Source: Protea cynaroides (Eukaryota; Streptophyta; Magnoliopsida; Proteales; Proteaceae). From it: a stretch of DNA of 64,000 nt. Positions 51,701 through 60,700 of this stretch are shown piece after piece. The position numbers and the translations under genes are program-made. The stretch is from contig CM053267.1 of assembly GCA_028583415.1 (NCBI GenBank), forward strand, positions 18,917,814-18,981,813, given 5' to 3'. The stretch's first letter is position 1; the number at the start of each line of letters is the position of its first letter. The notes beneath the pieces are model-generated. The model was given only the letters and a program-made list of their open reading frames with translations, was not told where the DNA came from and ran no database searches.

Positions 51701-54700
51701 CATTTGCTTTTGTTTAATAGCTGCTGCATAGGGACATTAAGGAGCTTTTTTCCCTAATTTCTTCAAGTTGTTCAAACCAAGGTTCAAAATCTCGAGTCTC
51801 GAGGGTGTCTTGACCCTTTGAGAAACCAAGATCTCCAAGATCTCGGCGAGACACTATAAAGAAGCCACAAGGGCTTAAAAAGTGTATCTCGTAGTTCAAA
51901 TGGTCATTTTAAGGCCTGATACTCCAGGGAATCACTCTTTTACAATATATAATCACGTTTAAACAAAAAAATTGAAAAAACAATCACACATGGTGGTTGT
52001 TTGGGTTTATACCCATGTTATGCAGTGTCGGTCTGAAGTTCAGATGTAAACCTAGGGTAATATTGGCTATTCTACATAATGTTACATTAGTAGAAGATTA
52101 AAGAAGACCAAATGAGCTAGTAAAATTATATTTTAAGATAAGAATAAATATAATAGCACTTAATTATTTAATAGTCATAATGAAAAAAACTCAAAGTAGT
52201 TAAGTAGACCATACAATCATAATTCGTAAATTATGTCAAGACCAGTCGAGAACTGGTCGAAAATGTCAAGAAATAGTCGAAAATGTCAAGACCAGTCAAG
52301 AACTGATTGAGAACTGGTCGAGAATCTCGAGATCTCATATCATCATCTCGACCTGTTCAAGAACTCCGAGATTCTCAAGATCTCGTCGAGATCACGTCAA
52401 GATTTTGAACCACGGTTCAAACAGATTAGAAAACCCCCTATGGGTCCTCACCCCTATTCTCTAAAGCAGTAGCGACCTCATCCTGAAGGAAGTCAGCAGA
52501 GAATACTTTTTTGGAATTATTAGGCCCTTGAGGAGAATGTTGCCCAAATGTTAACTCATAATCATCGGAGAGCAACGTATTGGTACGGTGGTACCGACGT
52601 TGGTCAATACAATACACCTGATATGTATCTCTATTTTTTTTAAATGTTTAGGTTGTGTGTCTACCGTAACGAACTGATACGGGGCCATACAACTCAATAC
52701 ACTCGACACAACACAATACATCATCGATACAGTTGAATTTTTTGTGAGAAATAAAAATATAAAAAAAACGTATCGTGTACCGAACCATATATACAGGTTG
52801 ATACGGATCGATACAAATCGATACTACCTATAAGTTATGGATACACGACTTTTTTCCCTTTTATTCTTCCTCGAGCTTGTACCTATGACCAGCGTGAAAA
52901 CCAACAGTTGGCTGTTCAGAATACTTGGAAATGGTTCAAGAATCAACAAAGATTCATTAGGGGTTTTGTTAAGGACCAAAAAATAACAACCTCAAGAATC
53001 AAACTGAAGATTCGATTTCATACCTAGGTCACGGACAAACCAGGTAATCCATCAACTCTTTCATTTTCCTTCAAATTTCGTTTTTTTTTCCCCCTTTTAG
53101 TTTCTTGACATGAATCAATAGTTTATTCAATTATATCATGAATCCATGCATCAAAACCCAAATTTTACATGAATCCGAGTATAGATCTAAGATTTCTTTC
53201 AAGAAAACAAAAAAAATTCAAAAAATTTGACTTTATTCCAAAAAATTGAACCTTCATCCCTTTTATTATTGCTTATTTACAGTGTTTTTATGCTTTAAAA
53301 TTTTGTTTTGATTCTTTTGAATGCTCCCTAATCATTCTCACGTGCAATTTGCATGTATCCTAGCGTATCCACAATACAATACGATATGCCTCTTAAAATC
53401 GTCTGACAATATGTGACCAATTACGATACTTTAATCCTTGACTAGTCCCCCAAATATACATGTTGACTCAATCATCCACTTATGGTGGCTCCTTACACTG
53501 ATCTTCACAGTATGTTGACCTATACCCTAGGTTAGATTACATCCAGTATGTTTATGATACCATTTATCGGAAAGTTGTGGAGGACTTCGCATGGTTCAAA
53601 AGCTTGTAGAATATTCAGTGAAATTTTAAAATTTTCGTTAGTTTTGGTGTGCTCGAGACAAAACAATAGACGAATCAAGGCATCTACAATGTTTCGGTTG
53701 AAATTTCGGTGTTCTGCCAAAATTTCGATCATGGTTCAATTCAATTAGCCGAATGATTTAACCAAGGTATATAAATACCCTGTTTCAAGGTGCCTAGACG
53801 AAATTTCAATCGAGAGCACCTCATCACCAGTCTCAGTGCAAGGAGAAGAGAAAAGGTGATTTGTGCCTAATTTTTACCACTTCACTTCTACAAACTATTA
53901 AAATATAGTGTTAGGGGTTGCCATGTCACTCCAATGACATTACTGGCTGCATAGTTGTCAAGGCGTTGCCTAGACGTCAGGACGGTAATATATGGGTTAG
54001 GTGATGAGTCGCCTTGTGTATGTTCAAAAGGTGAGCGCCTAGGTCGTCTAAGAGTCGCCTTGGGTGCCTCTGAAGCCCTAAAGGCCTGGGTGGTCACCTT
54101 GTTGTAGATGTGTAAGTAAATTATTAATTAAATGAAAACTTTCACATACCTCCCTTAAGGTTTCCGCTTACCCACAATTCAACCCTCCCCCAATATCAGT
54201 CACACGCTATTAAGTTCCCTAACGGAAAAGGTGAAAAGAGTTTTTTACCCTTATACTAAAAACCAGTCCGAAAGTACATTGTAGTCTTGCTCTTGCACTC
54301 TTGTTTCTTACTTGTATGCTATTATGTTCTAACTTCTTAGTTTATTGATTTGTGCTTTTTTGTTTTTTATAAATATGCTTCTTTATGTCCTATAGTTTAT
54401 CCATTCTTTGTTGGTTTTCTCATATTAATTAGGTTATGCATTAAATGTTGATTCTTTATGTAGCATACTGCATATATATAAACATTAATACAGCATTGAT
54501 ATTTTAGAAATAAAAAAAAATACACCTGGAACGCCTTGGTCGCCTAGGCAACACTAGGCACCTAGGTGCCAAGGATGGGCTCAAACCCCTTGGGTCGCCT
54601 TGTTGCCTTGACAACTATGACCTGCTGCATTTTGGTGGAGATTTGACCACATTGAATAGTTGATAGTGTGAAATTTTTCCCAAAAATGAAATTTTGCAAA

Positions 54701-57700
54701 AAAAAAAAATTGTAAATACCCGAAAGTTTGTGATTAAATTTTAATGTCATAACCAGAGCCCGATCTACTGCCTCATGATGTTGGATTTTTATATATACTT
54801 TTTTCAGGTTGCAAATAATGGAATTTTCTATCACAAAATTGAAAAAAAAAATTGGTTAATATAAACTAGACGAGGCTCAATTTTATAAATGTTAGACTCC
54901 ATTGGCCAATCTACAGTCTCACAGAGTTGGATTATATTTTCTACTAGAAAATTATTTTTTAAATTTGAAATTGAAATTAAAAAAAAAAAAGAGTGGAAAA
55001 TATTATTTTTCGTTTGAAAAATAAGGAAAATTATGAAAATAATTTCAGCATGTTTTGAAGAACATATTTAAGTAGTATCATATTTGCTTTTGTTGGACGA
55101 GGAAAATATTAATGGCTGGGAAAAATAATAATTAGCAAGATAGATGTTCTAGTGGTGTTAGTTGAAGCCTCAATTAATAATGATGTGTTTTCTTCATGCA
55201 ATAATAATATGATGGGGAGATAACCGCTGCCATGGTGGAGATTGGAGGGGGGAGGTGTGGGCAACGGAGATAAAGTATGAAGCATGGAGTGCTAATTGGG
55301 GGTGACAAGAGAAAAACACAATGTAATTAATATGGAAAGAATATCATGAACCACCTAATAAACCAAATCACCCACCCTCACTCACCCATCTATCCAAAAG
55401 CCCATAACCCGCCCAACCACAACCGTACCCGACCCTTCAGAACCTACAAACCATTGTCCTAACCCATTAACCTTTGATGGCCTTCCTAGTATCGAAAATC
55501 CAGCTACTACCCCATCTCCTGCCTCTATCAATTTAAATAGTGTTCATCCTATACCCCATCCCCTCCCTCCCTCCCTCCCTCCCGCCATTATTAACCGTCC
55601 CTCCCCTACCCTGTTGGGTGGTCTAAGAATTCTCCGTCTGTTGAGAGAGCTGCGGCGATTAAGAACATAAGTCTGGGAATCAGTCTAGTAGAAATGGCAA
55701 TGATGGTTCTCCGCATCAGTCCCGATCTTCTAGAAAGGCAAAAGCTAAGACTAAAGATAAACGATTTGAGAGAAAGACTAAGAAACAACTTCGAGCCTCT
55801 AAGGGCTTGGGGTCCCCTGCATGATCCTTTGGATCGTGGTGAGCTCTGTTTGCCTCTTTTTGGATTTAATCATGATGACCAGATTCTTCTGGAATGTTAT
55901 AGGTTTGAATGCGCTCTTTAAACAAGCCAAAGTGAGACGCTGTATTAAGAAGTATCACCTTTCCTTTTGTATTTTGGGTGGAACAAGGGTGAAAGGGCAC
56001 AAGGCTACTGAAATAGCTTGTTCTATAGCACCAGGATGGCAAATGAGGTCTAATTATCCATCATGAGAATGGTAGACTTTGGGTGTTATGGGACATTTCC
56101 AAGGTGTCGAGTGACATGGTTAGTATGTTTGACCAATATATTCATTTCAAAGTTTCTGAGATGAACAATTCCAATTCATTCTATACTACTGCTGTGTATG
56201 CCTCCAATGTTATAAATGAAAGAAGAAGGCTATGGGAAGATATTACCCAAATCCACATATCCATTGGGAGCAGCCCTTGGGGATTATTGGGAGACTTCAA
56301 TGTGGTTAGGTATGCTAGTGAGAAAGAAGGAGGGCAGATTGATGATCAGTCGGTTAGCGAATTTTCTTCATGCCTCGACTCAGCCAGATTGGTCAATCTC
56401 AACAGAGTTGGCTTGAAATTCACCTGGAATAATAGAAGAACTGGTGACCAAAGGGTTTCTTGTAAGCTTGATAGAGTGCTGGTAAATGACCGTTGGTTGT
56501 CGGACTTTAGTTCCTTTGAAGCCCGTTTTGACCCGCTAGGGATATCCAACCACTACCCAATCATTCTCACCATATCCCCTTACATTTCTTTCGGCCCAAA
56601 ACCTTTTGGTATTTTGATATGTGGTCAAATCACGAGGGTTTTCAGAAGATTGCAAAGAATGCTTGGAATAGAATTACCCTTAATCCACGTCATCCTTTGA
56701 TTAGCTTCGCCCGCAAACTAAGGGAGGTAAAACAAAACCTAGTTGTTTGGAATAAAAGAGGTTGGAAATATTTTGAGTGCATTCTGAACTGTAGAATGGA
56801 GCTCTCTAAGGTTCAGCTTTGCCTCCAAGATTCGGTGGATATTGACGGGCTTGCAGATTCAGGAGACAGCTCTAGCAAACTAGCCAGGAGAGAGTGGCGA
56901 TAATGACAATGACATGCAAACAGAGGCAAAGCTATAGATATGCAACGGGCAAAGACGAAAAACAGTGAGAAGCAGGATAGTGTGAGGGAGCTTAAGAGAG
57001 GAGCTGGTTCCTCTCGATCCAGTAGTAGTGGAAATGAATCTGCACAGCCATAGCCACAACCACAACCCATGAGAAGATCACAGAGTGCGAGGGCAGCTCC
57101 ATTACCACCAGCATGAGATGAAGACTATGTTGAAATCATACAACAGGATCCCGCATTAAAAAAAAAAAAAAAAAAAAAAAAACCATAAGCAGCAGAAATT
57201 GAAGCACGTGGAAAGATTGGAAGGGAAAAGTTGGGGATGCTGTGTCCAAGTGAATGTTATTCCACAGCATCCCAACAAATGCCACAGTATGATGGTTCAA
57301 TTGTTGGTTCTTCACAGTACGGTAACCTATACCCTAGATTAGGTTACTTCGAGTATTGTAGATGAGACCATATACAAGGCAATTGTGGAGGACTTTGAGC
57401 AATTCTCCCAACACACTTTGACATGACCTTCGTTTGTCATACAGTTGAAAGAAACCTGGCGTCAGTGACACATCCATGAAAATCGCTTTCTCCTTCACGG
57501 GTTGCTTTCCTATATTGTTCCATTCATAAGAACCCAAACAGACTGAGATTTTCAAATGCATCAGGGCTAGGTTGTTGATCTTAACCTCAGGGGTGACCAT
57601 AGAGATAAGACTACAAGACTAACTTGGGATTTGCTTAACAGTACATAAACTGGAAATTGATCAATGATTCCTGTTCTATTGGTTATACCTGATTTATCTT

Positions 57701-60700
57701 AAGATTCCTAACATGCTTTTTTGCAGGATTTCTTTGTATCCTGCCCACCTCCTAGTTGTCATTACTTGTCACTTCCTTTTCCACAAACATCAGTCCATGA
57801 GTGGGTTGGATCGTCCATGTCACTCTATGTGCAATTAGCCATTAACAGGGCCTAAGGGGGGGTAAACCTTTGTGCTCGTGTACCACAACAGGACTGTATT
57901 GTTGAGAGTTGAGACTTGCACTTTTATTGAGTCTACTTTACAAGTACTTTGAACTTATTTCACAATTAATAAATATTTTCTTTCTTTATTCCTAGAGCAT
58001 ATTTTAATTGTTTTACTTGCCTTGCTTTTTACTTCTAGTGCTAAAACATGGTGTACAATAGCCAATGTTACACAAGGTATACAAAAGCGATCAGCGTATA
58101 CTGTCAACCATAGGTGCAAATCCAAACTACCACTTTGTGTATTCTTTTTGCAATCTATAGGTTTACATATGTTTATATAGGCTTAAAATAAAGTTTCCCT
58201 GAAGTATCAGAACTTAATATGATCGTTTACCCCCCGAAAAGGCCAACTGAAACCATCCTTAAAAATTACATTGTTTTGGTCGAAATTTCGGATTTCGATC
58301 TCACTGAAACGAGACCGAAATCCAAGTCTTTTTTTTTTTTTGGATGAATGAATAGATATATTAACAGCACCCCAAAACCTGGGGGAACAAACCTGGGGAT
58401 CCAAAGGATAGAGCCAGGCTCAATACAAAAGAATTACAAGATTGAAGCGCCACCAATAAAGCACCGAAACCACAATAAGGGGAAAGGGAGGGGGGGACCA
58501 CCTCATCCTGAATTGATATTCCAAGAGGATAGAATAAATCGATCCCCATCAAAGATCGAAGAAGGGGGGGACAAAGGAGTCATCAACCCACGAACATCAA
58601 ATTTAATAGCTTCCCAAATATTTTCAAAAGATCTCGCCTTTGCCGCCCATATTCTTAAGTTTTCGAACCATATATGATACACCATTACTGCGAAGGCAAC
58701 CTTGACAGTAGTATCGCCCATAGATCTACTTTTGAATTTTTTTGCAATCCATCTCCACTCTTGATCAAAGCCTCGGACTGTTCTTTGATGAGGCCAATAC
58801 ATCTCATTAATCTTTTTCCATACTCTTCTAGAAAAGGGGCATTCAAAGAACAAGTGGTTGACATCCTCTTCAGCGGCCCAACATAACCCGCATCTTGCAC
58901 TTTGAGTGATTCCACGACTACGTAGCAAGGATCTTGTGGGAAGAGAATTGGTTAAGGCTCTCCAAAGAACAAAGTTGTGCCTTGGGGAGAATCCTTTGAA
59001 CCACACTACGTCAAACCAATCAACCTTGGTACTTCGAGATCTGACAAGATTCCAAGCTGAGAGAGCTGTGAAGGCACCATTAGGGGATGCAGTCCAGCTA
59101 ACCAAATCGCCACTACCCCTGGGTCTGCGGGTAGTAGAATTGAGAATATCCCAAGCCTGCACCAATCTAATAGAGGAAGCTCGCCCAATCGACCACACCC
59201 CATCCTGTAAGATTGATGATACAATTGCAAGTCTGTCACTTCCATAGTCGATTTGGATGGTGTCACCAAGGACATGAGTCAAGACCCCATGCGGATGCCA
59301 CTTATCGAGCCATAAGAGGGTTGAAGATCCATCACCAATAATTGACTTGATATGGGGGACAGCTAACTGTCTGTGATATAGAATATTCCTCCACACCCAG
59401 GAAGAATCATTACAAACCGTTACCGACCAAATAGAGCACTTCTTCTTGCATAGTCTGACATGGCCATAATTTGTATTACAATCGAACGAATGGTTGTGTC
59501 AACACAACAGGCTAGTCGTGGTCTTGATCCTCCCTACAACTTTATACTAGTTTTATTAATTGTATTTATGGGAGTGTTTAAGTTACGATGTATTAAATGT
59601 ACCATGTAATGTCATTGATAATTATGGATTATTTTCCAATAGCATGTCCTCTCATTCCTAATGGGATCGTATATATGCATAATTAGGGTTTCCATAAGTT
59701 TAGTGCTGGCCAATCGAAACTTTAGGGTGAAATAAACCAAATTTCACCCAAACATTCGCTTACAGGTGAAATATTTCAGTTTCGGCTAAGGGCAAAATCC
59801 ATGGCGAAATCAAATTTTAAAACATTGATCTCAGCTAAATGGGATTGGCTAAATGAATCCTGTTTCACCATTCATATTTAGAGTCATTAGTTGAAAATCC
59901 AAAGCCATCCATATCTTTCTCTCCACTTCTCCCAGAACATTTTTAGCCTATACCTTGTTCATTTAATTCCTATTCTGCCATCAAGTCACTTTTCCAATCA
60001 TTGGATTTATGGCCACATTGAGTAGATCAGAAAATTCTTGTTTACTAAAATTTCTTTTTCTATATGCAGATAGACAGTCTAAGATCTGCTTCAAACCACA
60101 TTCTCATTCTTCTATTGGCTGGAAGTCCTAGTAGTCAGTCATTCCCCTATCATACAATGAATATGCACTGAGGTATTATGAATAGAATTAGTATAATTCA
60201 GAGGGGAATGCCTCTTCACCAACTGTCCATGGCTTAAATAATTAACTCTGACATTTGTATCAAGTACCTTGTTAACATGAATCATAATCATCACTCACTC
60301 AGATTACATAAGTTAAGGATGGGGAGAGTGAAGAAAGTAATGGCATGTATTACTAAGAGAATATGCAAGACATAAGAAAAGGGTGTAACAAATGATAACA
60401 GTACTATTTATTTAAATTACACAGAATTGAACTATAACGTAGAAATAGTCAAGGACATGACAAATGTAAAGCAAATAAGCAAGCAACACATGCCATGATG
60501 AATCCATTACAGCATAAACTATAAAAACACAAAAAATAAAACACAGTAAACAAGTGACTAATCAAGATAAGTATGATCTTCCCATTAACATGTTTCCAAA
60601 ACCAGTGACTAAGACGACGACTGTCATTTTGTGCAGGTTGTCTTGTTTCCTGGGCCAAATTTGTTGTGTTTTTGGGTCTTTCCTAGATAATCCTCTTCAG

